A stretch of DNA of 7,424 nt, from the NCBI GenBank assembly GCA_965659945.1, contig CBFHYJ010000070.1, positions 1 to 7,424 of the forward strand, written 5' to 3'. The notes under the pieces are model-generated. The model did not search any database. It was given only the letters and a program-made list of their open reading frames with translations, and was not told the origin of the DNA. How positions within the stretch are numbered: the stretch's first letter is position 1; each line of letters begins with the position of its first letter. Origin of the DNA: VMDJ01 sp965659945 (GTDB lineage Bacteria > Pseudomonadota > Gammaproteobacteria > Chromatiales > Chromatiaceae). The translations under genes were made by a program, and so were the position numbers. This document shows, in pieces, positions 1-6,399 of the stretch.

Positions 1-46
1 ATTTCAGATTGATAAATATAGACATAATTTAATGAAGGAGGCAGGT

Positions 47-520
47 ATGCGTTATTTGAAAATTGAGCCCCAAAATAAAAAGTGCCTGATTGAGTACAAG
101 CACTACAATTATCAAGAAAATCCCGGTTACAGAGTTGTTGAGGCTGTCATCTGGCGTAGCGGCGAGTTTTTGGCAACTATTGCTGAAACAGAAGATGAGC
201 TGGATGAATTAGGGCTTTCTGCAGAAGACTTCGAAGGTTTTGATGGTTATTTAGAGTCAATACCAACCCCTGATTCAGACCATGTTGATCTATCGGATTT
301 TGGTGTTTATGAGTTTCTAAAGACTCATGATGAAATTTCATCTGAAATTAATGTTTATGGCTCTGATGATAAAGTGGCTAACGAAATTAAAGAGAAGCTT
401 TCAGGTAAAGATCTTTCTGCATTGATTAACGACGAAGTCTTAGAGTTTGATTCTTCTGCTTATTCAATCGTTGATGGCTTTATTGCAATTGAATGTGATG
501 AATCAGGTGATCCACTGTAA
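47..520 (+). CDS. Small acidic protein of unknown function
   Basis: A 157-residue protein that I do not recognise. The start at 47 is chosen over the in-frame ATG at 32 because a full AAGGAGG Shine-Dalgarno sequence (35-41) lies between them, 5 nt before ATG 47. The protein is soluble, with no signal peptide or membrane segment. It is strikingly acidic: about 38 Asp/Glu against about 12 Lys/Arg, with acidic runs in the middle (EDELDELG and the following stretch) and at the C-terminus. It has one Cys near residue 13 and one near the end. It converges with the integrase gene, with 3 bp between the two stop codons, and its base composition is more AT-rich than the copper genes, so it is probably cargo of the same mobile element. 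An acidic protein next to an integrase could be a DNA mimic or an inhibitor, but nothing in the sequence proves that. Confidence 0.75.
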   Translation: MRYLKIEPQNKKCLIEYKHYNYQENPGYRVVEAVIWRSGEFLATIAETEDELDELGLSAEDFEGFDGYLESIPTPDSDHVDLSDFGVYEFLKTHDEISSEINVYGSDDKVANEIKEKLSGKDLSALINDEVLEFDSSAYSIVDGFIAIECDESGDPL

Positions 521-523
521 AGA

Positions 524-1741
524 TCAGAATGGGTACTGTTCTTCAATATGATTCGCCTCCTTATGAGGCGAATTCGTTTTAGAGATTCTGTCAGCGACTT
601 CTGATGTGATTACGTGCCCATAGAACTTCTCTAGCATTTCAACAGATGTGCCCATCTGTTTAGATAACAAGAATGGGCTCACTCCCTCTATTAATCGCAT
701 CGTGGCGTAAAAATGCCTTAATGAGTAAATGGTCCGAGTACCCTTGCTTGTTTCTGCGGGTATGCCGCAATAATTAAGCATTGAACCAAAGGTCCTTTTG
801 AATGTGGTGTAGGGACGTTTTGTCTTCATGCTAAGAAAGACTGGTTCATCTGGATTTGGATGGCCATTTTCTTCTTCACGACGTAGGTCGTAGATGCGTT
901 TAATGTAAACGTCGGCGCCTTTTTGGAATACGACCTCTCGATGTCCTGTCTTTCCACTCACGTCCGCAATCATGCGTTGGCCGTCAGGGGTTTCAACACT
1001 GCGTAGATCTTTCCACTTTAGCGTGCGAGCTTCACCAATACGCATGCCAGTATTTGCCAAAATGAGGAAATACTGGTGTGCAATGAAGCGATCTCTCCAT
1101 TTCCCCAATGACTTACCTGCCTTTACCCATTCTCGGAGGTTACGTCCAATCCTCTTCCATTCAGCCTGTGTGAAGGTTGGTCTGCGGTTATATTTTTTCT
1201 TGGTAATGGCACTAGGAAAACTTGGCATCTTGGAGATGGAGCCATTTTCATTTAAATACCGAAAGAATGAACGAAGTGCAGTGGATTCACGTTTCAGGCT
1301 ATCTTCACTAGGGGGCTTACGTTTGTAGTTGTCGTATCGCCACTCTATAAACGCACTGATTTCTTTCTTATCGATGCTATCAACGGGCATATCCCGAAAA
1401 TAATCGAGCGCATACATCTCAACGCGAATGATTGTGTCATCCCAACGGCCTTTTTTAAGAGTCGTATTTTTCTTCGCACAATCTTTTTTCCACTGATCAA
1501 AAGCCTTGCCAAAACGTGGCGCATTGAGTGAGCCACCGTCCTTTACGTGAAAGTAGAGTTCTTCATAGAGATTGCGGGCAAAGTGTTCAGCGTCCCTGCG
1601 AGATGAGAGCTTCGTAGACAGGCGTTTATAGCCATTACTGCCCGGCACTCTAAGTCTCACTTGATAAACGGCATTGGGGGCGTCGGAACGTCTGTAAAGG
1701 ACGATTCGCCCATCACCACGTACATCAATTTGCTCGCTCAA
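524..1741 (-). CDS. Tyrosine-recombinase site-specific integrase
   Basis: A 405-residue phage/island-type integrase that would catalyse recombination between an element and its chromosomal att site. Residues about 1-65 look like the arm-binding N-terminus, about 75-180 the SAM-like core-binding domain, and about 190-390 the catalytic domain. Visible active-site residues are R234 (TGMRIGEA), the beta-hairpin K264 (SGKTGH), R342 (YSLRHFYAT) and the nucleophile Y374 (EKFYGH). Two positions that are His in the classical R-H-R-H-Y set are Y339 (YSLR for HxLR) and T365 (MGTS for LGHS). The start is TTG at 1741, with GGAG (1749-1752) 7 nt upstream; the nearby ATG at 1752-1754 is out of frame and the first internal Met is at about residue 109. 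It is transcribed away from the tRNA half at 1904-1949, its probable target. No excisionase gene is seen beside it. Confidence 0.95.
   Translation of the reverse strand: MSEQIDVRGDGRIVLYRRSDAPNAVYQVRLRVPGSNGYKRLSTKLSSRRDAEHFARNLYEELYFHVKDGGSLNAPRFGKAFDQWKKDCAKKNTTLKKGRWDDTIIRVEMYALDYFRDMPVDSIDKKEISAFIEWRYDNYKRKPPSEDSLKRESTALRSFFRYLNENGSISKMPSFPSAITKKKYNRRPTFTQAEWKRIGRNLREWVKAGKSLGKWRDRFIAHQYFLILANTGMRIGEARTLKWKDLRSVETPDGQRMIADVSGKTGHREVVFQKGADVYIKRIYDLRREEENGHPNPDEPVFLSMKTKRPYTTFKRTFGSMLNYCGIPAETSKGTRTIYSLRHFYATMRLIEGVSPFLLSKQMGTSVEMLEKFYGHVITSEVADRISKTNSPHKEANHIEEQYPF
551..580 (+). terminator. Hairpin terminator after the acidic gene
   Basis: A perfect 9-bp inverted repeat, ATTCGCCTC (551-559) and GAGGCGAAT (565-573), has a 5-nt loop and is followed on the plus strand by TCGTTTT. 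It lies 30 bp after the stop codon at 520 and inside the 3' end of the convergent integrase gene, so it doubles as coding sequence. No T-run follows it on the minus strand, so it should mainly stop plus-strand transcription. The T-tract is interrupted, which lowers confidence in its strength. Confidence 0.55.
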
Positions 1742-1800
1742 ACTCGTTCTCCATGAATCTTTAAGAGCACAGTATCAAGAACGAAATAGGGATGACATGG

Positions 1801-1829
1801 TTGTGTGCATTGTGTGCACGTTTTGTGCA
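1801..1829. repeat. Tandem TTGTGTGCA repeats, possible integrase arm sites
   Basis: TTGTGTGCA occurs twice in tandem (1801-1809 and 1810-1818), and an 8/9 match, TTTTGTGCA, follows at 1821-1829. They lie between the integrase start and the tRNA half, about 75 bp from the latter. Short direct repeats flanking the core are typical of arm-type integrase binding sites. A weaker 7/9 match (TTGTGTAGA, 2007-2015) lies on the other side of the core. The repeats are seen directly; the binding role is inference. They also sit where the integrase promoter should be, so autoregulation is possible. Confidence 0.5.
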
Positions 1830-1856
1830 TAGCTTTTTGAGCTAAAAACCAACTAT

Positions 1857-1872
1857 TTCACATCCGTGTGAA
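1857..1872. promoter_or_regulatory. 16-bp inverted repeat upstream of the integrase
   Basis: TTCACA (1857-1862) and TGTGAA (1867-1872) form a perfect dyad with a 4-nt spacer, TCCG. It lies in AT-rich DNA between the tRNA half and the integrase start. It could be an operator or an excisionase/integrase site. It is not a CRP site, because the half-sites are in the opposite orientation. The protein that binds it is unknown. Confidence 0.3.
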
Positions 1873-1903
1873 TTCATAAATTATTGAAATATATAGTAAA
1901 TAT

Positions 1904-1949
<46 letters not shown>

Positions 1950-2105
1950 AAAAGGATCTATGAATAATCTTTTTAAATCCAATAGTTTGGAAGGATGATT
2001 ATGTTGTTGTGTAGATTATGTGTAACTCGATATTAGCTATTTTCTTAAATATTCAAAAGTCCAAAACAATACTAAAACTCATTATCGAAATGAACTTAGA
2101 AGAAA

Positions 2106-2137
2106 TTGACAACTCAAAGCTAGCAAGTAGAGAATAA
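2106..2137 (+). promoter_or_regulatory. Candidate promoter of the copper operon
   Basis: A perfect -35 hexamer TTGACA (2106-2111) is followed by poor -10 matches: TAGAGA at 2128-2133 (16-nt spacing) or GAATAA at 2132-2137 (20-nt spacing). The second spacing would fit a MerR/CueR-type activated promoter, and the spacer has a small dyad centred on GCTAGC (2119-2124) with outer CT/AG. The dyad does not match the known CueR consensus, so the regulator is unassigned. Position fits: it lies 22 bp or more upstream of the first gene of the copper cluster. Confidence 0.3.
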
Positions 2138-2139
2138 AT

Positions 2140-2154
2140 ACATTCGGAGAATGT
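2140..2154 (+). promoter_or_regulatory. Hairpin holding the Shine-Dalgarno of the CTG-start gene
   Basis: ACATTC (2140-2145) and GAATGT (2149-2154) pair perfectly around a 3-nt loop, GGA. The ribosome-binding GGAGA (2146-2150) lies in the loop and the 3' arm. If formed in the mRNA, this would partly mask the site used by the CTG start at 2159. The ATG at 2151 inside the arm opens only MLP followed by stop. The repeat is seen; a translational control role is inference. Confidence 0.35.
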
Positions 2155-2158
2155 TGCC

Positions 2159-2497
2159 CTGAAAAAACTGTCATTCTTTCTGCTGATTTTTGTCTTCTTG
2201 GTTCAAGCGACTGCTTTTGCCAATTTTCACGTGTGTGAAAATCAACAAAATCATGCGATGGGAAGTCAGGATGCCCATTACCTACATGCTATGGATGTTC
2301 AAGATCCAATGTCACAGGTTGATCATTCAGAAGCATGTCAATGTGACTCTGTGTGCACTACGGTTTTTTCCACACTTATTCCTAGCGCGATGGAGTTTAC
2401 TGTCGCAATTCCCTTAAATAGCCACTCAGACCTCTATAAATCACGCTTCGCTGATTCGATTTATAGCGTTGTCTTAAGACCCCCTAAGACCGCCTAA
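2159..2497 (+). CDS. Small exported Cys/His/Met-rich protein, probable copper binding (CTG start)
   Basis: A 112-residue protein if translation starts at CTG 2159, 8 nt after GGAGA. That start yields a textbook signal peptide (MKKLSFF, hydrophobic core to V15, cleavage after AFA at residue 21). The frame has a stop at 2135-2137 and no ATG, GTG or TTG before the signal sequence; the TTG at 2198 lies inside the hydrophobic core. The mature N-terminal part is rich in possible copper ligands: His 24, 32, 40, 43 and 56, Met 34, 45 and 51, and Cys 26, 60, 62 and 66 (CQCDSVC). The C-terminus ends in an LRPPKTA tail, as in small exported proteins heading copper-resistance operons (CopL/DUF2946-like); that kinship is from memory and not certain. 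It is first in the copper cluster, 44 bp before the next gene. CTG may be a genuine weak start or a mutated ATG. Confidence 0.65.
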   Translation: MKKLSFFLLIFVFLVQATAFANFHVCENQQNHAMGSQDAHYLHAMDVQDPMSQVDHSEACQCDSVCTTVFSTLIPSAMEFTVAIPLNSHSDLYKSRFADSIYSVVLRPPKTA

Positions 2498-2500
2498 GAA
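2474..2500 (+). repeat. Three TAAGA repeats with 10-bp period
   Basis: TTAAGAC, CTAAGAC and CTAAGAA start at 2474, 2484 and 2494, so TAAGA recurs exactly every 10 bp. They span the last codons and the stop of the small exported protein, just upstream of the next gene. Direct repeats one helical turn apart are how OmpR/CusR-type regulators often bind, but part of the pattern comes from the coding of the RPPKTA tail. Confidence 0.25.
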
Positions 2501-2541
2501 CCCACTAACTTTATTTTTAACTCACGCATCGGGAGAACAAT

Positions 2542-2808
2542 ATGCGTGCTTTGTTAGTCGTGGGTTTGTCTGTGTGCATTCCATTTGTGAATGCAGCGGA
2601 AGCAACCCTTGAAAAAGATTCTTACACATCAGCTTTTGATCAATATCAAAAGTGGAAACCAGTTGGCACGTCTGATTGGGTCAATGCCAATCGTGTCGTC
2701 GATGAAATCGGTGGCTGGCGTTATTACACCCAAGAGCCATACATGAAAGATGAATCATCTTCGATGCCTACAGGGCATCAGCACCACTCTATGGGAGGTC
2801 ATCAATGA
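2542..2808 (+). CDS. Small periplasmic protein with His-rich tail, copper-operon associated
   Basis: An 88-residue exported protein. GGGAG (2531-2535) lies 6 nt before ATG. The signal peptide covers about residues 1-19 (MRALLVVGLS to VNAA). The mature part has a conserved-looking segment, SAFDQYQKW (residues 30-38) followed by DWVNANRVVDEIGGWRYY (45-62), then a linker and a tail with H79, H81, H82, M84 and H87. I know similar short proteins, with an AF-x-x-Y and a W-x-x-AN-x-x-V-x-x-IGGW pattern, as neighbours of CusC/CzcC-type genes in heavy-metal clusters; their biochemical role is not established. The His/Met tail suggests it binds Cu or a similar metal. Its stop overlaps the start of the efflux gene (ATGA, 2805-2808), so the two are translationally coupled. 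Confidence 0.85.
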   Translation: MRALLVVGLSVCIPFVNAAEATLEKDSYTSAFDQYQKWKPVGTSDWVNANRVVDEIGGWRYYTQEPYMKDESSSMPTGHQHHSMGGHQ

Positions 2809-4205
2809 TGAAGAAACTTCCATTGGCGTTGTTAGTGCCTTTATTAGCGAGTTGCAGCACCTTTGATATGCAGGGGAGTTTGACCAAGGTTAACGCCGAA
2901 CCTGGTGTGGTCACTGCCGGCAAGGTTGATGTTGTCGTAACGGATGAACAGCAAAAAGCGCGTGAACAACGTGCAGCTGAGCTATTGCAAGAATCTTTGA
3001 GTGAAGATGCTGCTGTAGAGCTCATGTTGTCTAGAAGCCCTGCCTTTCAAGAGCTCTTGTTAAACCATTGGCAGGCAGGTGCATCCGTAGCGCAAACAGG
3101 GCGCATTGCTAATCCTGTTTTTTCATTTGAGCGCATGGTGAAGGGAGAGGAGACTGAATATGGTCGATTCCTTCGTTTTGGTTTGCTTGATGTTCTGACT
3201 CTTCCTGCACGACAAGCCGCTGCAGAGATTGCAATTGATCGTGCCGCAATGAGTTTGTCTGCTGAGGTTTATGCATCAATCAGTCAAGTGCGTTTGGCTT
3301 GGTTAGATGCCGTCACAGCTGAAGCAAAGCTTAAAATTGCAGAGAAGGCATTTACGGGTACCTCTGCTAGCGCCGACTTAGCTAAACGAATGAAGCAGAC
3401 AGGTAACTTCACGACGACTGACCGCATTCGACAGCAGTTGATCTTTTCAGAAGCCACCATTGCGTTAGCCACTGCGAGACAAGAACGAATAGCAGCGCGT
3501 GAAAAGCTGGTTCGACTCCTAGGTCTTGAAGGTGAGGATGCGCAACAACTGAAATTACCAACAAAGCTGCCCAAATTAGCTAAGCAGCCCTTGGCGCTTA
3601 CAGATATCGCTAAGGAAATAAATCAGCGCTTTGATGTCCGTATGGCGCGTCTCGATTACGAGTCAGCTTTAAAGCGAAACGGTGTGGATCAAGTTAGTAC
3701 CTTTACCGACATTGAATACGGCCGTCGCTATGACACGATTAATGATGCGGGAAGCATCTCCCATAAAAAAGGTTATGAGCTTGAAGTGAAGCTACCGGTC
3801 TTTGATTGGGGTGATATGCAACGCGATGCGCTTCAAGCAAATCTTTTAGCAAAGCAACAGGCGTATAAAAATGCCGTGCTATCTGCGGCATCACAGTTAA
3901 GAGAAAGTTACAGTTTGTATCGAACCTCGTTTGATGTTGCTCAGCATTATCAAAATCAGATTCTGCCCATGCAGGAAACCTTGTTGGAAGAGGCGACCTA
4001 TAACTACAACGGCATGATCATTGGTGTGTTCGAGTTGATGCAGGCAGGGCGTGATATGGCCGCTGCGCAGCAATCAGCGATCGATGCCAAACGTAATGTA
4101 CTTAATGCAGAGATAGCGATGAATAGCGTTGTGATGGGGCGTCCGATCGATGCCAGTACAACCAAAATTTCAGCGAGCTCAGCATCAGCTGATGCAGGGC
4201 ATTAG
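2805..4205 (+). CDS. TolC-family outer-membrane efflux lipoprotein (CusC/CzcC-like)
   Basis: A 466-residue outer-membrane factor of the OEP family, which forms the trimeric exit duct of RND metal-efflux systems. The N-terminus has a lipoprotein signal peptide with lipobox LASC (residues 14-17, lipidated C17). Two OEP repeats follow, about residues 65-260 and 270-450. They include the alpha-barrel helices and the signature LPVFDWGDMQRDAL near residues 329-342, characteristic of metal-type CusC/CzcC relatives. The length is normal for the family. GGGAGG (2793-2798) precedes ATG 2805 by 6 nt; ATG 2808 is an alternative. The start overlaps the preceding gene and the stop overlaps the ribosome binding site of the oxidase gene. 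Oddly, no CusB adaptor or CusA pump gene is adjacent. It may serve a pump encoded elsewhere or export oxidised copper with unknown partners. Copper rather than Zn/Co/Cd is inferred from the neighbours. Confidence 0.9.
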   Translation: MMKKLPLALLVPLLASCSTFDMQGSLTKVNAEPGVVTAGKVDVVVTDEQQKAREQRAAELLQESLSEDAAVELMLSRSPAFQELLLNHWQAGASVAQTGRIANPVFSFERMVKGEETEYGRFLRFGLLDVLTLPARQAAAEIAIDRAAMSLSAEVYASISQVRLAWLDAVTAEAKLKIAEKAFTGTSASADLAKRMKQTGNFTTTDRIRQQLIFSEATIALATARQERIAAREKLVRLLGLEGEDAQQLKLPTKLPKLAKQPLALTDIAKEINQRFDVRMARLDYESALKRNGVDQVSTFTDIEYGRRYDTINDAGSISHKKGYELEVKLPVFDWGDMQRDALQANLLAKQQAYKNAVLSAASQLRESYSLYRTSFDVAQHYQNQILPMQETLLEEATYNYNGMIIGVFELMQAGRDMAAAQQSAIDAKRNVLNAEIAMNSVVMGRPIDASTTKISASSASADAGH

Positions 4206-4215
4206 GAGAAGAGTT

Positions 4216-5625
4216 ATGACTTCAAGAAGAGATTTTTTCCGCTTGTTAGGCGCTGCTGGAGGCGCTGTAGCGGCAAGCTCAGTCAGTCAGTTTGCTTTAG
4301 CTGGATTGCCTGAACCTGTCATTCAAACCTCGGCTGACACGATGGATCCTTTGTATCCAGAAACAGGTCGTCCCTATAACCCTGTGGTGACGTTGAATGG
4401 TTGGACATTGCCATGGCGCATGAATAAGGGCGTTAAAGAGTTTCATTTAGTGGCTGAGCCGGTTGTGCGTGAACTAGGCCCTGGGATGAAGGCCAACCTT
4501 TGGGGTTATAACGGCCAAAGCCCTGGTCCAACCATAGAGGTGGTTGAGGGTGATCGCGTACGTATCTTTGTGACCAATAAGCTGCCAGAACATACCAGTG
4601 TGCATTGGCATGGTCAGCGCTTACCGAATGGTATGGATGGTGTATCGGGTTTAAATCAGCCAGCGATTCAGCCGGGTAAAACCTTTGTATATGAGTTCGA
4701 AGCTAAACGCCCAGGCACCTTCATGTATCACCCGCATGCAGATGAGATGACACAGATGGCGATGGGCATGATGGGCTTTTGGGTAACACATCCAAAAGAA
4801 AAGCACCCATGGATAAATGAAGTCGACCGTGATTACTGCATTATGCTCAATGCCTTCGATATTGTCCCTGGCGCTGCGACCCCCAAGATTATGACCATGT
4901 TGGATTTCAACCTATGGACATGGAATAGCCGTGTCTTCCCGGGAATTTCACCGTTAGTAGCCCGTAAGAACGATCGTGTTCGTGTAAGGGTGGGTAACTT
5001 AACGATGACCAATCATCCAATTCACATTCATGGCATTGAATTTGAGGTAACCGGTACTGATGGTGGTCCAACTCGACCTGAAAGTCGTTGGCCAGAAGTG
5101 ACAACTGATGTTGCGGTTGGTCAGATGCGTCAGCTGGAGTTTATTGCTGATGAAGAGGGTGATTGGGCAATGCATTGTCACAAGAGCCATCACACCATGA
5201 ATGCCATGGGACATAACGTGCCAACTATGATCGGAGTTGATCATCGTGGTGTCACTGAGAAGATTCAGCAGCTCGTGCCTGATTATATGGTGATGGGTGA
5301 GCGTGGTATGGCAGATATGACCGAAATGAGCATGCCGATCCCTGAAAACACAGTACCGATGATGACAGGTGATGGCCCACATGGCTCCGTTGAGATGGGT
5401 GGCATGTTTAGTTTGCTCAAAGTGCGTAAAGACCTAGCGCCGGGTGATTACAAAGATCCGGGTTGGTACCAACACCCTCCCGGTGGCCAAGCTTACGAAT
5501 ATACCGGTGAATTACCTAAAGCAAGTTCACATCAGGACGCTGGAGAAAGCCTGATGTCAGCAGTTAACGAACCTCAACAGACGATGGAATTTACCGCCGT
5601 CAAACCCAAACAACACAAGAGCTAA
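4216..5625 (+). CDS. Two-domain multicopper oxidase, Tat-exported (copper resistance)
   Basis: A 469-residue periplasmic multicopper oxidase, likely oxidising Cu(I) to the less toxic Cu(II). Start 4216 is chosen because AGGAG (4204-4208) lies 7 nt upstream and it places a Tat signal, SRRDFF (residues 3-8), at the N-terminus with cleavage near residue 29; an upstream in-frame ATG (4150) lies in the previous gene. All four copper motifs are present: HWHG (130-133), HPH (172-174), HPIHIHG (267-273) and HCH at 320-322 with H326 and M331 as type-1 ligands. They fall within about 200 residues, with only one type-1 site, in the C-terminal cupredoxin domain. This is the two-domain plan (small-laccase type B) rather than three-domain PcoA/CopA. 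A 140-residue tail follows, with ten Met between 358 and 397. It is 10 bp downstream of the efflux gene. The exact substrate is inferred. Confidence 0.93.
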   Translation: MTSRRDFFRLLGAAGGAVAASSVSQFALAGLPEPVIQTSADTMDPLYPETGRPYNPVVTLNGWTLPWRMNKGVKEFHLVAEPVVRELGPGMKANLWGYNGQSPGPTIEVVEGDRVRIFVTNKLPEHTSVHWHGQRLPNGMDGVSGLNQPAIQPGKTFVYEFEAKRPGTFMYHPHADEMTQMAMGMMGFWVTHPKEKHPWINEVDRDYCIMLNAFDIVPGAATPKIMTMLDFNLWTWNSRVFPGISPLVARKNDRVRVRVGNLTMTNHPIHIHGIEFEVTGTDGGPTRPESRWPEVTTDVAVGQMRQLEFIADEEGDWAMHCHKSHHTMNAMGHNVPTMIGVDHRGVTEKIQQLVPDYMVMGERGMADMTEMSMPIPENTVPMMTGDGPHGSVEMGGMFSLLKVRKDLAPGDYKDPGWYQHPPGGQAYEYTGELPKASSHQDAGESLMSAVNEPQQTMEFTAVKPKQHKS

Positions 5626-5652
5626 TCGCTCATACCGACAAGGATAAATATC

Positions 5653-5979
5653 ATGAAAAAACTTTTTATCGTAACAATCGCAGCAACCACACTTGGCTTT
5701 GGCCTACCTGTTTATGCAGCAGGTGAGCACGCTCAAAACGATCATGCGCATATGTCTCATGGTGGTGAAAATATGAGTATGCAAGGAGAGGGAACCATCA
5801 AGCGGCTGAGTGGCGGAAAGGTCACCTTGAAGCATGGTCCTATTGGCACTGAAATGCCACCAATGACAATGGAGTTTAGTGTGTCTGATGCGTCGCTATT
5901 GGAAGGGCTAGAAAAGGGTGATGAAGTGACATTCACCATGACCAAAGGAATGGTGATTACTGAAATTAGTCCTAAGTAA
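5653..5979 (+). CDS. CusF-like periplasmic copper-binding protein
   Basis: A 108-residue protein with a signal peptide (about 1-23, ending VYAA), a His/Met-rich linker (residues 25-43) and a CusF_Ec-type small beta barrel (about 46-108). AGGA (5641-5644) lies 8 nt before ATG. CusF hands Cu(I)/Ag(I) to the CusCBA pump through one His, two Met and a capping Trp (H36, W44, M47, M49 in E. coli numbering). Here the counterpart motif holds H61, M71 and M73 (KHGPIGTE then PPMTMEF), but the Trp position is M68, with a one-residue shorter loop. The site could therefore have an extra thioether ligand. It follows the oxidase by 27 bp and is in the same operon. Its TAA is followed, in the same frame, by the DUF302 coding sequence. 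Confidence 0.9.
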   Translation: MKKLFIVTIAATTLGFGLPVYAAGEHAQNDHAHMSHGGENMSMQGEGTIKRLSGGKVTLKHGPIGTEMPPMTMEFSVSDASLLEGLEKGDEVTFTMTKGMVITEISPK

Positions 5980-5991
5980 TGCGGTGTAGTT

Positions 5992-6381
5992 ATATATCAG
6001 TTTGGAACAGAAGTTAAAGGTAGTTTCGATAACGTCGTAGATCACACAATCGCAGCGCTTAAAGCTGAAGGATTTGGTGTTTTAGTTGATATAGACATTC
6101 AGAAAACGCTTAAAGAAAAACTGAATGTTGATAAGCAGCCTTATCGAATTTTAGGGGCATGTAATCCACCGCTGGCTAATCAGGCTTTGGACGCTGAACC
6201 AGATATTGGGTTGCTCTTGCCTTGTAATGTGGTGGTGCGCCAGCTTGAAGGAGGTGGCGTGAGAGTTGCCTTTATGGATCCATCAGCGGTGCTGACATTG
6301 GTTGATCGTCCGGAAGTAAAGTCATTGGCTGAAGAGGTGAGAGGCAAGCTTCAAAAAGTTCTTAAGGCATTAGAAGGTTAA
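5992..6381 (+). CDS. DUF302-family protein lacking a standard start codon
   Basis: The frame from 5980 to 6381 encodes an essentially complete DUF302 protein. It has the N-terminal KGSFDNVVDHTIAALKAEGF segment, then GVLVDIDIQKTLKEKL, RILGACNPPLANQAL (C57) and IGLLLPCNVVVR (C78). No ATG, GTG or TTG is usable before the domain. The family's usual start (M-x-Y-x-F) aligns with ATA TAT CAG TTT at 5992, which gives 129 residues, the normal length. The CusF TAA (5977-5979) is the in-frame stop just upstream. The ATG overlapping that stop (5979-5981) is out of frame and ends after 12 codons. No Shine-Dalgarno is evident. So this is a gene with a rare start, a very recent start-codon loss, or a one-base error in 5979-5990. 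A TTG at 6187 would give only a 64-residue fragment. DUF302 function is unknown; members are common in metal and sulfur gene clusters and adopt a small alpha/beta fold. Confidence 0.7.
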   Translation: MYQFGTEVKGSFDNVVDHTIAALKAEGFGVLVDIDIQKTLKEKLNVDKQPYRILGACNPPLANQALDAEPDIGLLLPCNVVVRQLEGGGVRVAFMDPSAVLTLVDRPEVKSLAEEVRGKLQKVLKALEG

Positions 6382-6399
6382 TTGATTAGGGAGTAAATG

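Larger units (their letters stand above)
1950..2158. other. AT-rich intergenic region between att site and copper genes
   Basis: About 210 bp with no convincing gene. It holds the far side of the att core, a weak TTGTGTAGA repeat (2007-2015), a candidate promoter (2106-2137) and a hairpin around the ribosome binding site of the next gene (2140-2154). No tRNA 5' half and no insertion-sequence end is visible. Confidence 0.6.

Noticed and set aside
972..1328. Plus-strand open frame within the integrase
   Set aside because: It is antisense to the integrase catalytic domain, resembles nothing known and has no ribosome binding site.
1837..1848. 12-bp match TTGAGCTAAAAA shared with 7157-7168, as possible element ends
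   Set aside because: An AT-rich 12-mer repeated once in 7.4 kb is expected by chance, and neither copy sits at a plausible boundary.
2151..2162. ATG with a good upstream GGAGA as start of the first copper gene
   Set aside because: It runs out of frame and stops after three codons; the signal peptide is in another frame and is reached from CTG 2159.
4907..5382. Minus-strand open frames within the oxidase gene
   Set aside because: These are His-rich shadows of the coding strand with no ribosome binding sites; the plus-strand protein has all four copper motifs.
5979..6017. TAATG-coupled mini-gene of 12 codons after cusF
   Set aside because: Too short, no recognisable content, and its frame is not the DUF302 frame. 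It is relevant only if a one-base indel is present.
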